Below are positions 32,961 to 44,172 of a DNA stretch of 64,000 nt, piece by piece. The notes beneath the pieces are model-generated. The model was given only the letters and a program-made list of their open reading frames with translations, was not told where the DNA came from and searched no databases. Position 1 is the stretch's first letter; each line of letters begins with the position of its first letter. Made by a program: the position numbers and the translations under genes. Source of the stretch: Isoetes taiwanensis (lineage: Eukaryota > Streptophyta > Lycopodiopsida > Isoetales > Isoetaceae); NCBI GenBank assembly GCA_021234155.1, contig JAJEKV010000027.1:5702623-5766622 (forward strand), given 5' to 3'.

Positions 32961-34470
32961 GGGAGAGGAATGAACTTTAGCCCCGAAGTGATAAGCTTTT
33001 ATAGTGAGGTAGAATTATTGAGGTGAATTATTGGGGTAGACTTCGGCGCCATTATTGCTCGTGTATAAGACCGTTTCTTTGAATTAAGAATATCATCCAT
33101 TAATCAAATATTATCCAAAACATATTTATATTATATATATAAAATGGTTGATTGAAAATCACACCAGTCTTAGACTCCATTTAGCAAGTCAAGTCAACTC
33201 ATTTGAATGTCAGTTGCCCTATCGAGGAGCCATGAAGACTTATCTAAAGAAGCAAAAGCCCATTAAATTTTGAAGCATTTTGTGTTGCTGCATTTTTCAA
33301 AAGCTTGAATTAAGCATTACAATTATATAGTTATAAATATGTGTCCTATAAATGAATAAAAAGGACGTTTGTGAAAAATAAGCATTTTTTCTTTATTAAC
33401 TAGAGATACAACAAGAACATATACTAACCTGATTGAAGATCTTCAGTTCAGTGTGAATATGCACCGGAGTAACCCGGAGTAACCCCCCGTGTGAATATGC
33501 ACCTAAACCAAAGGGGGTTTAAGGGGGATTTTAATTTAAATGTGTTAAATGCAATGGTTTGTGTTATAATGTTAATGGTAGTTGTATGTTGATTTATTGT
33601 ATTGAATGGCAGCCAAAAAAATTACCATGTAGCAGATTGGCAATGTTAAAAACTGCCATTCAAACCGAAAGGCAAGTTTTGGAATTGCCCTTCAAAAGAA
33701 TGGAAGGGTTGCCATGCAAATTTAACCCTTGTTCACAATGATGTCGGCGCTTCGGGCCATGGTGATCCATAGGTGCTTCTGCAACAAAATCAAGATGTTA
33801 AGATTACTATTGCCACCGGACCAAACAAATAGGAAACGGCAAAACAGAATACCTTACCCTAGGACGACTGCTTGAGGCGCTTCCGCCGCCTGCAATGGCT
33901 CAGCAGTTGCTATTGCAGTTTCCATTTCTACACAGAGATGTTAATAGCCATTGTGTATTAGCCATAATATTTATAGATGGGTAAAGCGGTGGGTTTTCAA
34001 TGGATTTGGATCTATATAATATTTGATACAGATGTCATTAATGCAATGATCACAAGTCTCAAGGTTGTTCTTTTTTTTTTTAATGCTTGTTCCACTTCTA
34101 TACAGTTTGTGATATTCCTTCAATTGAAATGCATGTTACTGTTAGCATGCTTGTAGGGAGATAAAAAAAACCAAGCGCGAAACTGTGCGGCGGAGCCAAA
34201 ATCTTTGATCAGATCCTTCTTGCAGCTCCCTGGACGGCTTGAAATGCTTCAAAAGCCCTTTCAATCGCTTTGTCTTCCTCTTTAATATTAGTTTGATGAA
34301 GAGAGGAAGTGATTTGAGCTCAGATAGGGCCGGATCAAGCAAAAAATGACCCAAAACAATTGATTCTGGGCTTAAAACTGTGAAGTGCGCAGTGGCTGAT
34401 AACGGGTGGCCGGAAACACCACAAAAAAAGTCCGAAAATACCACATCCCAGACTCTAAATACAGCGGTCC
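32961..34470. other. no gene recognised
   Basis: A short direct repeat (GTGAATATGCACC at about 33451 and 33491, flanking repeated GGAGTAACCC) is present. Positions 34142-34470 are open on the minus strand as a fusion to the dead PPR copy, but match nothing in the intact PPR locus. Confidence 0.4.
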
Positions 34471-35325
34471 AGGCTGTCCATGAAGCAGGATTAGGTTGAG
34501 AGGGCATATTGTTCATTAGAGCTTCTGCTACATCTAATCTTCCACAACGTGCTGGCAAATCAATTATACAATTATAATGTTCCACAGCTGGTTTGATTCC
34601 AAAATCTCCAACCATGGAAACAAGTAAGTGGCAGCCTTCATCTATGAGACCGTAATGACCGCGATCTTTGAAAGAAGGCTTACTGAAGGAAATATCATCG
34701 ACTTGATGCCATCTTTCTCGCATTTCGAGAAGAGCTCCAATGTTCCCTTTCCAAGACCATGATGAGCATATGTCGCTATCATGGCATTCCATGCAACAAC
34801 ATCCCGCGGAGGCATTTTTCGAAAGACATTGCGGCCTGCTTTTAAGCGCCCTCGCCGACCACACAAAGAAAAGGACGCAAATCCAAGAGACTACATTCTT
34901 TCGTGGCATGTGCTCAAAGAGAAAAAGTGCCTCTTGAATTTTTCCTTGTTGGCCATAAGCTGAAATTAGCTGAGTCCATGAAACTGTATCCTTTTCAGGC
35001 ATTTCATTGAAAAAAAGAATGGCCTCCTTGAACTTATATTGTTGAATATATGCGGAAAGAATTGCAGTCCAAGATTGAATGTCTCGTTCTGGCATTGTTT
35101 GGAAGAAGCGGAAATCCTCCTTCAAGCGGCCATGTTGAGCAAGTGCCCAGATTATTGTGTTCTAGGAAACCACATCTCTTGCGGACATTGGGAAAAATAA
35201 ATCCAGGGCAGATTCAAGATCTTTATGACTTACATAAGCAGAAATCATGACATTCCAAGTGAATAAATTGCGCTTTTGCATATTATCAAAAACTCTTCTG
35301 GCATCCTGCAAAGCTCCACATTTGC
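34471..35325 (-). pseudogene. second PPR copy, 3' portion, split by chromovirus
   Basis: Nearly identical to 7824-8680 of the intact PPR gene. Lesions visible here include a TGG to TAG nonsense change at about 35162-35164 (VVSW|N site) and frameshifts near 34866 and 34700. Homology is lost abruptly at 34471, so the E-domain end is missing. The remaining frame runs into unrelated DNA. The 5' portion continues at 39852 after the inserted retrotransposon. Confidence 0.85.
35321..35325. repeat. target-site duplication of chromovirus, left copy
   Basis: TTTGC here is repeated at 39852-39856. The shared base before it would also permit a 6-bp reading (ATTTGC). In the intact PPR locus the site occurs once. 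Confidence 0.8.
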
Positions 35326-35365
35326 TGATATATGCCAAGGACGTGGCAAAAGGCTTTAGGCCTTT
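35326..35365 (+). repeat. 5' LTR remnant
   Basis: Shares TGATATATGCCAAGGACGTG and the following GCAAAAGGCTTTA with the start of the 3' LTR, then diverges. The rest of the LTR, the primer-binding site and the untranslated leader are deleted. Confidence 0.8.
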
Positions 35366-35382
35366 TCGGGCCATGAGGTCCC

Positions 35383-36060
35383 TTGAATTCATATTTTGCT
35401 AAAACTAAGGATGACGAAGACACTCAGTTATATTTTGCTGAGCGTCATCTGGATGGGGTTGCAAAGGACTGGTGGCTGGATAACCAGAAGAACCAGCCAA
35501 TCAATCAACCCATTGTTACCTTTGCGGAATTTGAAAAGCAAATCAAAAATCGTTTTTTGGGTCATAATTGGGAGCGAGATCTTATCGCTGAATGGAATAA
35601 GTTGACCCAACAAAACATGGAAACTGTTCGACCCTTCGCGCGAGTTTTAAAGAAAGGACTTCAGCTTAGTAAAAATGATACTGAGAAGTCTGAAAAACTC
35701 ATGGGTGGGGTTCATCGTTGGGTATGGGTGAAGCTCGATCTGCAAATTGCCAATCTTTCTTTTGGTGAGCTCTGTAAGATGGCAGAGAAAGTAGAGGAGG
35801 AAGGTTTGGCCCTCACGGAAGCCTTTAATGCTCAACGTGGCCTCAAAGTATCTATGAAAGAGGCGAGTGGTTTTCGGGAGAAATCAACGGGATCAGCTCC
35901 AGGGTCTGGGCCATTCAAACGGCCGCACACAGACGTTGCAGATATGAACTTGTTGGGGCCAAAGAGCCAAAGGAATCTTATCAAGCACGCAACAAGCGGC
36001 CATAAGTTATTCAACCGACCATAAGTTTTATGAATGCCCTACTTATCTTGAGAAAAAGAA
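35383..36060 (+). pseudogene. chromovirus gag, partial
   Basis: This contains the retrotransposon gag core: FAERHLDGVAKDWWLDNQ, a basic RFLGHNWERDLIAEW stretch, RPFARVLKKG and LCKMAEKVEEEG. In the family the protein packages the RNA and forms the particle. The start is deleted. The expected CCHC zinc knuckle near 35985-36035 is disrupted by a small insertion or duplication around GHK, leaving only fragments and a stop at 36022-36024. Confidence 0.8.
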
Positions 36061-36163
36061 AGGGGAAAGAAAGGAAGCTACACCTATTCTTAAGTCTGGG
36101 ACTAAGAAAGAGGACAAAAGTAAGAAAGTAGCTTCTGTTCGAGGAGATGGGAAAGGGAAGAAG

Positions 36164-36535
36164 GTGGCTACTATCCGGGAAAAATCGGATATGGGTTCTG
36201 TTGAGAATAATAGTCTCTTACGATTTTGGGCTACTATTCAAGATCAAAAAGTACATATCTTATTCGATCCGGACAGTGAGTTTGATTTTATTTCTGCTCG
36301 ATTGGTAAAGGAACTAAAATTACCTTCTATTCCTTTATCAAGTGATGTAGAATTGTCTTCTGCTTTTTTGAATGTTGCCCCTCCGCCTTCTTCATTTATG
36401 GTCAAGGACGTTGAATTTCAATTGCAGGGATATGTCTGTAAACGTTCTTTTATGGTTTCTGACCTTGGAGGTATGGATATTATTCTAGGCATGCCATGGC
36501 ATAAGGCTATCAATCCTCTTATAGATTGGTAGGCG
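36164..36535 (+). pseudogene. chromovirus aspartic protease region
   Basis: The retropepsin-like segment has ILFDPDSEFDFIS in place of the family's D-S/T-G active-site triplet, so the catalytic Asp is kept but the Gly is lost. LGGMDIILGMPW is the second conserved block. The frame ends in a TAG at 36530-36532, where IDW should continue. Inactive as it stands. Confidence 0.75.
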
Positions 36536-37820
36536 GGCATTGTTATGTTATCCTTGGAAGGGGGTAAAAAGACCTTCAAGTTTGTGAAGGATGATATTGT
36601 TTCCCCAATTCCAACAGTTTCTGTTGTACAGTTTAAATGTTTGGCAATGAAAACTCATTTTGTGTATTTGGTGGTTTTGCGTCCTAAGTCTGATGTATCC
36701 CCGTTAAATGAGCGTCAAACAGTCTTTTTGCATTATTATGATGATGTCTTTTCAAATGCAATTCCACAAAGTTTGCCACCCCAACGTATGGAGGACCACA
36801 GGATTGATCTTCTTCCTGGGAAAGAACCTCCTAATCAAGCTCCTTATCGGAGAATGCATGGCCAACAAGTTGAGATTAGGCGCCAGCTTGATGAGCATAC
36901 TTCAAGCTGGATTGATCCGCCATAGTTCTTCACCTTTTGGTGCTCCTGTCTTGTTGGTTAAGAAAAAAGATAATTCCTGGCGCATGTGTATAGATTATCG
37001 CGCTTTGAATAAGATAACCATTAAGAATCGGTCTCCTATACCAAGGGCGGATGATTTGTTTGATCAACTCCAAGGTGCCACAGTTTTTAACCGTCTTGAT
37101 CTTAAGTCAGGGTATTGGCAACTTAAGGTTGTGCCTGAAGATGTTCATAAGACTGCGTTTCGGACCACCTTTGGATATTATGAGTTTTTGGTCATGCCAT
37201 TTGGACTTACAAATGCGCCAGCTTCTTTTTCGAGGCTAATGGGGCGAATATTTGAAGATGTGCATGGCGCTTATGTTGTCGTTTTCTTTGATGACATATT
37301 GGTTTTTAGTAAGTCCGAGGAAGATCATTACTTGCATTTGCGGGAGGTTTTCCGTCGGTTAAGGGAGGAGTCTATTACTCTTAATCCTAAGAAAAGTATC
37401 TTTTTCCAATCGGAAATTGAATATTTGGGTCATATTGTTTGCATTGAGGGTCTTAAAGTTGATCCCAGTAAGGTACAAGCAATTATAGATTGGCCAGTAC
37501 CTACTTCAGTTGCTGCATTGCGTACCTTTCTGGGCTTATGCAGTTATTATATAAAGTTTGTACAGAATTTTGCTCGTTTAGCTTCAGATTTATATTTGTT
37601 GCTACGAAAAGATGTTCCTTTCCAATGGAATCATAATCATCAGTTTGCTTTCCGAGTTTTAAAGGATGCCATGGTTAGTCCTCCTGTTCTGCATTTGCCA
37701 AAGTTTGGTCTACCTTTCTTGTTATGTGTTGATGCAAGTGGTATGGCGTTGGGCGCAGTTTTGATGCAGGATGGTCATCCTATTGCTTATGAAAGTCGGA
37801 AGTTTTTTGACGGAAAGTAG
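36536..37820 (+). pseudogene. chromovirus reverse transcriptase and start of RNase H
   Basis: The RT domain is clear: WRMCIDYRALNKITIKNR, FNRLDLKSGYWQ, FGLTNAPASFSRLM and the catalytic FFDDILVFS. It is followed by the connection (EYLGHIV, FLGLCSYYIKF) and the RNase H start (CVDASGMALGAVL, YESRK). A frameshift near 36895 separates the upstream part (RMEDHRIDLLPGKEPPNQAPYR in family style) from the RT core. The frame closes at 37818-37820, inside RNase H. Confidence 0.88.
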
Positions 37821-38849
37821 ATATAGTGTTTATGATAAGGAATTTCTGGCTGTCATTCATGCTTTGAAAGTGTGGCGACACTATCTTTTAGGGTCGACGG
37901 TTCATATTTTGACTGATCACCAAACATTGTTTCATAGAAAACATTATCGGAAAGGCAGTTGAAATGGGTTGCTTTTATGCAACAATATGATTTTTCAGTG
38001 GATTATCGTCTTGGTAAAGAGAATGTTGTAGCAGATGCTTTAAGTAGGCATTATGCAGTTTGTTCTCTTTCTATAGCACAATCCAACCATTTGGAGGAAA
38101 TGAAGGCGGCGTATGCCACTGACCATGATTATAAGGATATTTGGTTGTTGGCTCAAAGTGGCAATGCATATGGATATAAGATCGTTAATGGGTTCTTATA
38201 TAAAGGTCCAAAGCTATGCATTGTTCGGGACTTTCGGTCACTTATTCTTAGAGAAGTCCATGATGCACCTACTGCAGGTCATCGTGGCATGGGGGCGACT
38301 TTGGCAAAGCTTGAACCATACTTTATTTGGCCTGGATTGCGGAGAAATGTCTTGGTTCATATTCGTCATTGTGTTACTTGTCAACGAATAAAGAAAGGGA
38401 ACAAAAAACCTCATGGTGTTCTTTTATTCTTGCCTATTCCGGAGGCAAAGTGGGAGCAGATCACTATGGATTTTATTGTTGATCTTCCTGCAAGTTCTCG
38501 TAAGAACACTGTCATTTGGACAATTGTTGATTGTTTAACTAAGCACGCCCATTTTATTGCTTGTTCGGATAAGTTGACGGCTTATAGTGCGGCTATGCTC
38601 TTTATCAAAGAGATATTTAGGCTACATGGGTTGCCAAAGGTTATTGTATCTGATCGTGATACAAAGTTTACCAGTAGATTCTGGAAGGCATTGTTTATGC
38701 AATTGGGCACAGAGTTAAGGTTCTCCACTGCTTTTCACCCAGAAACTGATGGACAATCTGAGGTGGTAAATAAAGTTATTTGTTCCATCTTAAGGGGGTT
38801 TGTCAATGAACATCAAGGTCATTGGGAAGAGTATTTGCCTATTGGGTGA
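37821..38849 (+). pseudogene. chromovirus RNase H end and integrase
   Basis: The rest of RNase H is in the next frame (YDKEFLAVIHALKVWRHYL, ILTDHQTL). The integrase follows with its HHCC zinc domain (GHRG ... HIRHCVTCQR) and the catalytic core with DDE residues in ITMDFIVDLP, IVSDRDTKF and HPETDGQSEVVN. Breaks occur near 37820, 37950 and 38845. In the family this enzyme joins the cDNA to host DNA; this copy is frameshifted. Confidence 0.88.
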
Positions 38850-39603
38850 ATTTGTGTATAATAATACCTATCAGTCTACCATAAAGATGACCCCTTTTCA
38901 GGCGGTCTATGGTCAGCCTGTACGGGAGCCACTCTTTCGAGTGTGTGAGGATGTTCCAGCTGCTGATGATTTGGTTATTGAGCGTAAGGATCTCATAGAC
39001 TTGCTACAAGCTCGTATTCGAGATGCTCAAGCATCTTTTGCAAATAAATCATCTAAGTTGCAGCAACCAATGGTTTTTAAGGAAGGAGATTGGGTATGGA
39101 TGAGGATCCATAAAGGCCATTCTAAGAAAGATGCGCGCAAGAAGGATCTTAAGTTGGCACCCCGTTTCCATGGACCATTTCAAGTTATTAAAGTGGTCAA
39201 TGAGAATGCATATCAATTAAGATTGCCTCAAGGTTAGAAAATGCATGATGTAGTGAATGTGTCATTCCTAAAGGCTTATAATGGTAAGGAGTTACCTCAA
39301 CTTGGGAGGTTATGTGAGCCAGAATTGCTTGATGATTCTGAAGTTCTAGAGCCAAAAACAATATTGGCAGATAAATCCACTAGTGGTTCAAGACAATATT
39401 TGGTAAAGTTTGCTCACAAACCTTTGGAGGACGCTTCATGGGTGCGTGACAATGTTTTAGAAGCTTATCCGGATATTCTTAGGGAATATAAAGATCGGAA
39501 AGCAAAGGAAGCCGAGGGACAAGAAGAAGTCCAAGGACAAGCTTCTACTAGCCGGCCTAAGCGAGGTCCAAGAGACTATGCTCGGATGGCTAAAGGTATT
39601 TAA
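38850..39603 (+). pseudogene. chromovirus integrase C-terminus with chromodomain
   Basis: YNNTYQSTIKMTPFQAVYG ends the integrase core. A basic GPF/Y-like module follows (GDWVWMRI, PRFHGPFQVIKVV). The final 70 residues form a chromodomain-like fold: QYLVKFAHKPLEDASW then LEAYPDILREY. Such domains steer chromovirus insertion to methylated-histone chromatin. A TAG at 39236-39238 interrupts before the last part. Confidence 0.82.
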
Positions 39604-39638
39604 ACACCCTTTTGCAGCAGAGGACTGCTGCAATGTCA

Positions 39639-39650
39639 AGAGGGAGGGAA
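39639..39650 (+). other. polypurine tract
   Basis: AGAGGGAGGGAA directly precedes the 3' LTR and would prime plus-strand DNA synthesis. Confidence 0.75.
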
Positions 39651-39851
39651 TGATATATGCCAAGGACGTGGCAAAAGGCTTTAAGCGGTCCTTTGGGATT
39701 TTGTCCAAAGAGGGCTTTCGTCCAAAGAAGGACCAAAGGGGCGTGCATGCTATATAGTTGCTCGGGGGAGAGCTCTGAAGCAGCTGTGTCTTGGCTGAGG
39801 GCTCGTGGTTGGGTGGTGAGATAGCGTGCCACGTCAAGTGTCTGTTTTATT
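39651..39851 (+). repeat. 3' LTR of chromovirus
   Basis: About 201 bp, beginning TGATATATGCCAAGG and ending TGTTTTA just before the TTTGC target duplication. The end lacks the common CA. A TATATAG motif near 39750 may be the promoter TATA. Confidence 0.8.
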
Positions 39852-39856
39852 TGCCA
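39852..39856. repeat. target-site duplication of chromovirus, right copy
   Basis: TTTGC, the partner of 35321-35325. Confidence 0.8.
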
Positions 39857-40140
39857 TACATATTGACAAGGAGATTACCCAAAAATCTATCCCTCTCTAA
39901 ACCTCTAGAAATTACATAATCGTGAATGTCCTTGCCTGCAGACAAATCCTTAGCATTTGCAAACCTTCTTAGCAGAATCCCAAGGCTGTTCACGTTCATC
40001 ATTGTTCCTTTCCGATGATCACCAGTTTCAACGAGCATCAAATGCCAAATCCCAGATTTCATGTAGTAAAGAAGGCTTGTGCAAATAAGTACTGCGAAGC
40101 TGTCATCTGTTTTAGAACGATCTCTACGCGAAATTGTCAA
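39852..40140 (-). pseudogene. second PPR copy, 5' portion
   Basis: Matches the first 70 codons of the intact PPR gene (KSGIxHLMLxE, VNSLGILLRRFANAK, FLGNLLVNMYGK) and its 5' flank, which continues to 40287 with an extra insertion of about 80 bp containing GGCATGGCATGGCATG. The break at KC|G is exactly where the chromovirus entered. Confidence 0.85.
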
Positions 40141-40334
40141 GTGGCGCCCTTACATTCTTTTAGAAGAGCAATCTATTAAGGTTGGAAATTGAAGGCTGCC
40201 CATGCTTACCAATTTCAATTGCATGGCATGGCATGGCATGATTCAAATTAGACATTTATTTGTATTCTCATGCTAAAACTAACAATGCCCGGGCCTATAT
40301 TTTTTTTTTCCCTTTAGAATATCTAAAAGGGAAA

Positions 40335-40605
40335 AACTACAAAATGCCCTTATGTTTTGATGAATTTCACCAAATACCCTTAACTTTTCATAATTTCACC
40401 AAATGCCCCTGATCAACGTACAATGTATTTTATATTTTTGTAAATTATTCAAATACCCTTAAGATTTACATTAATTCCTCAAATGCCCTTATATTTCATT
40501 GAAATACCCAAAATGCCCTTGAGAGCAATAACGTGTGTTTTTTTTTTAAATTTTAAAAGTTGTAACAAAATACCCTTAAGTTTTAAGCAAATTATTGAAA
40601 TGACC
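40335..40605. repeat. degenerate tandem repeat of AAATACCCTTAA motif
   Basis: At least seven copies of an AAATRCCCTTAW core are spaced about 30-40 bp apart in AT-rich DNA. The first 55 bp are also found, diverged, at 48768-48830 (AACTACAAAATRC...GTTTTGATGAATTTCA), so this is part of a dispersed repeat family. Confidence 0.7.
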
Positions 40606-43600
40606 TTGAACAACATCGTACTGTTGTTGGAGGCAACATCATACCTAGAACAGTGGGAACAATAATAGGGCGCAAGATCTTTCTAGAGGTTGCAGAGTAA
40701 GAAGTGAGTAAAAAGGCTTTGTGAGTCCCCAGAATCGTGAGATCTTGTGCCCTCAGAATTGTGAGAGACTGATCCTTCAAAAAATCTTGAGAAAACAGAA
40801 TCGATGCAAAATCATGAGAGCCTGAGAGAAAAAATCGATGGAGCAAGCTAAAATTAATGGAGCAAAATGAGTTTCAATTAGTAACGCATGCTTGCCACCT
40901 AGCATTAATCTATGCTCGCCACTTAGTTAGCTAGTGTGCATGTTCGTCACTTGGCCATCATATCTAGACATATACACAAAGCCTGGGCCTGATCCAAAGA
41001 CCAGTACCAGACATCTAACACAGAGCAAGATATCTTAGCCTGGCCAGACTTATCAGTTCCATGTTCTTCTGCCACGTTTTTATTGGAAGAATCAGCTCCG
41101 TCCAGTGCTATGCTATGGCGGTGCTCCGTCGTACTCCGTCGTGTTATGCTATTGCGGTGGGCAGTTGCTATGGCGATGGAAGAGAAGCAAAAGAAGCTTT
41201 CTTCCGGTGCAAAAAGGGCGACAACTGGTTGTTGGTTTAGTGCGGGAATACAAAAGGAAACCATTGCTGTCGGAACTGGCTATGGCGGTCTGAAGCAGAG
41301 AAGGAAAAGAAAAATTAGCAATCGGCCAGACTTTGTTTTTCCCAGGTCGAATGCAGCAGAGGTAAGATTGCCCATATTTCTCATCGGATTTAGCTTCCGT
41401 TCTTGGATCTGATTGGAAGAGGATCCGGCAAACAGGGGTCTTCAAGAACGAAAGATTATGGTTGGAACTAGATTTGGCTTTGTTTCCGCAGAAGACGCAG
41501 ATCCCTCAATAAAAAATTTCTAGAACAAGGGGCTATGGCGCCTTTTTACTGCTCCAAGAATAGGGATATGGCGACCTCTTAGGGCTTCTAGAACAGGGCT
41601 ATGGTGACCGGTTATGCTACGACTATGGCAACGGTTTGGCCGTAGTTTCTGCTTCGGCTATAGTTTCTTGCATTAAGATCCTAATTGAAGCTATGAAAGG
41701 CGGGTGTAGAAGATAGATTTGCTGTATTCGGCTTGGTTTTGGGTGTATGAGACTATTTAACAGAACAGATATAGATCTACAACCTCTGTCTTTGTCGGAT
41801 TTTGCAACATGGGTTTTGCGAATTTATGGCAGAGAGCATTTCAAACCCTTAGGTTTTTTGCAAAATCAGAAGTAAGTAAGCGTGACTTCTCTTCTATTTC
41901 TATTTCGAATTTGAGATTCTTGCATGCAGGTTTACATGGCAAAAGCTCCAACAGTATACTTAGAAATTGAACGAATCAGGCGGTTGAATAGGTAAAAATA
42001 TTGAATGCATTTTTTTGCTGTCTTTTTCATACTGCTATGTCTCTTGATTTCCTGATGCTTGGGAATACTACCTCAATCTGCAAGCGCAAGGTAAGTCCTC
42101 TCTATTTTAGAGTTGTGCTGCAGATTTTCCAGCACTGGATATTTACTGTAACAACCCATGGAGCAGGGGAAAGCTTCGTTGAAACGATGAAGCAGCATAG
42201 AGCTTTTGAGACATGTGCCCATGCCAAATCCGAATCTTTCGAGACGTGTACGGGAATCCTTCACGACCCGAATGCCAGGAGTTGAATGAATCAGAATGAC
42301 CAGAACCATGGCAGCAAAAGATTGAAGACTGCAGGACTCCGACCCCATCTGGAGAACTTTGAAGCAAAAATGTTTAGATGATGTCAAACCATCAGATCCC
42401 AAGGCCAAAACCAGGAAAGCCAAATACTATAATAAGCAGAGAGAAGCATGCCCAATACAAACAAATGCTAGAGCAAAGTAAAAACACTGGAGCAACATCC
42501 GTAAAGCAAAGTGTGAGAAACAGAAATAAACAAAGCGGAGTGAGAGGAATAGGCTAGAAGCATGCACACGATGCCACCATTATCTTTTATATTTCTTCTC
42601 AACTAAAACTATATATTTCCTCTCAACTCAAAGTACCCAATGATTCAATTGTTCAACTCAAATTGATCCTACATAACCATTTGCAAGAGCATAGATGAAA
42701 TGGGAATGGAGATCACAATAAAACTTGACATTCATATTTGGACTTCGTCAGGTAGAAACAAATCATTCTAGGTGACTGTAGCAACAAATCCCCATGAGGA
42801 ATTCCGCATATCCACCCAAAATATGATTTAAAAAACACAATACACCAAGGTAAATTTTTAAGGCCCATTTGTTAGCAATGTTCACAAATTATGGGGCTAT
42901 TTTTGATCGAATCCATCGAGCGGTATATAAAAGTGTTCATTCTGGCAGTGATTCAGTTATCATACTTCTCTGAGCGGTATATAAAAGTGTTCATTCTGGC
43001 AGTGATTCAATTATCATACTTCTCTGTTGCCATTTCGACTTTACAAAAATTTGCATATCAGTAAGTGATTCGATAAAGAGAAATGTTCGGCCGCCGCGAT
43101 AAATTTCTTGTATTATGTTACAATAATTATTCAACTAGAAACTGGTGCCCCACGATGATGCCAGGCATAAAAATGGATTGTTAAATCAAGAGACGTCAAG
43201 TAAGCTATTTGAAAACAAAAGTACTTCTTATTAAAGCGATATTTTCTCATTCACTAGATGATGTGTCACTACAAAGTTCCAAGATTTATAGCAACACACA
43301 TGCACATAGAATCAAAACAACACATTAACTTGGATCACCTTACGTGCAATGCAACACGAAAATGTTAGCACTTGACATCTATAAGAATCACAATGATGTT
43401 AGCACTTGTTGAAGCAAAATATCCCAATAATTTGCTAAGACATAAGAGTTCTTGCAATTTATTGGCAGTTGGATTGCGTTCCAAAAGTTGTAGGTTGTCC
43501 AACATATGTAAACACATAAGAATAGCATGTTATCTATTTGGTTCTATAATAAAGCTCTGAACATTGAAAAACAATAATCATGAATTCTTTCGTGAAAATT

Positions 43601-43767
43601 TTCAATAATTTGCTTAAAAAAACGATGAATGGAGTACTCTACCATTCCCTAAAGCAATTTGCCAGAAAATGAGAGGAAATGAGATATGCATCTACTGAAG
43701 CAATAGGAAAAGTATGAAAGCAGTAGTCTAGCATAGAAATAGATATTTAGAATTATCGGCAGAAAAT
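40606..43767. other. no gene recognised
   Basis: ORFs at 41083-41445 on both strands reflect a GC-richer tract and have no family resemblance. A repeated TATGGCG/CTATGG motif occurs across 41110-41640. An ORF pair at 42001-42423 is also unrecognised. Confidence 0.4.
42918..43025. repeat. 54-bp tandem duplication
   Basis: GAGCGGTATATAAAAGTGTT... begins at 42918 and again at 42972; the copies differ by a single base (CAGTTATC versus CAATTATC). Confidence 0.9.
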
Positions 43768-44169
43768 TACATTCAGATGTTTGGCATCCTTTGCAATACT
43801 TCCTTGTATATGACATTTGCGGTATATCTTGTAACAACACGATCCTTATTTAGTGCAAGTACCTTGAGACCTCGGATGCTTTGAACACGGGAAAAGTAGA
43901 CATAGTTGTCCATGTGCAAAAATTGGATTAGGTAAGTATAAACCAACCATCTCCATAGTCTGCCCTTATGCTGGACAGACAGAAAATTGCAACCGTTCAA
44001 ATTGAAATGGAAGTTTAGAATTACTTGGTACTAATGGAATACGTGGTATGGACATGTGCTTTTTGATATTCAGTCCGCAGACAATTTTGGCATGTCTAGC
44101 TTTATTTGTCAACCTCTTATAATTAGCTAGGTCCATTGCAAAGACCTAACTGGATGGAAATCGATCTTA
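43768..44169 (-). pseudogene. Helitron RepHel helicase, C-terminal segment
   Basis: The minus strand carries the end of the PIF1-like helicase of a plant Helitron: KARHAKIVCGLNI, IPRIPLVPSNSKLPF, a GQTM...VGLYLP stretch and SRVQSIRGLKVL followed by NVIYKEVLQ and a TGA near 43773. Several frame changes and stops (for example after GLCNGPS) interrupt it. It continues directly from the segment at 48000-48553; the two were split by the TIR element at 44173-47996. Confidence 0.8.
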
Positions 44170-44172
44170 TTA
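44170..44172. repeat. TTA target-site duplication, left copy
   Basis: TTA precedes the left inverted repeat; its partner is 47997-47999. A 3-bp TTA/TAA duplication is the hallmark of PIF/Harbinger insertion. Confidence 0.75.

Larger units (their letters stand above)
35326..39851 (+). mobile_element. Ty3-type chromovirus (LTR retrotransposon), 5'-deleted
   Basis: A 4.5 kb element with the order gag, protease, reverse transcriptase, RNase H, integrase, chromodomain, the diagnostic arrangement of chromoviruses. The 3' LTR (39651-39851) is about 201 bp and follows a purine run AGAGGGAGGGAA. The 5' LTR is reduced to about 40 bp (35326 to about 35365, starting TGATATATGCCAAGG as the 3' LTR does), and the primer-binding site and gag start are gone. 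It sits in the dead PPR copy with a TTTGC duplication. Frameshifts and stops throughout make it inactive. Confidence 0.92.

Noticed and set aside
34142-34470. Basic C-terminal extension fused to the dead PPR copy
   Set aside because: It begins where homology with the intact gene ends and has no relation to PPR or E domains; an accidental read-through.
41083-41445. Overlapping ORFs of about 100 codons on both strands
   Set aside because: The composition is driven by repeated CTATGGCG-like motifs; neither frame resembles a protein family.
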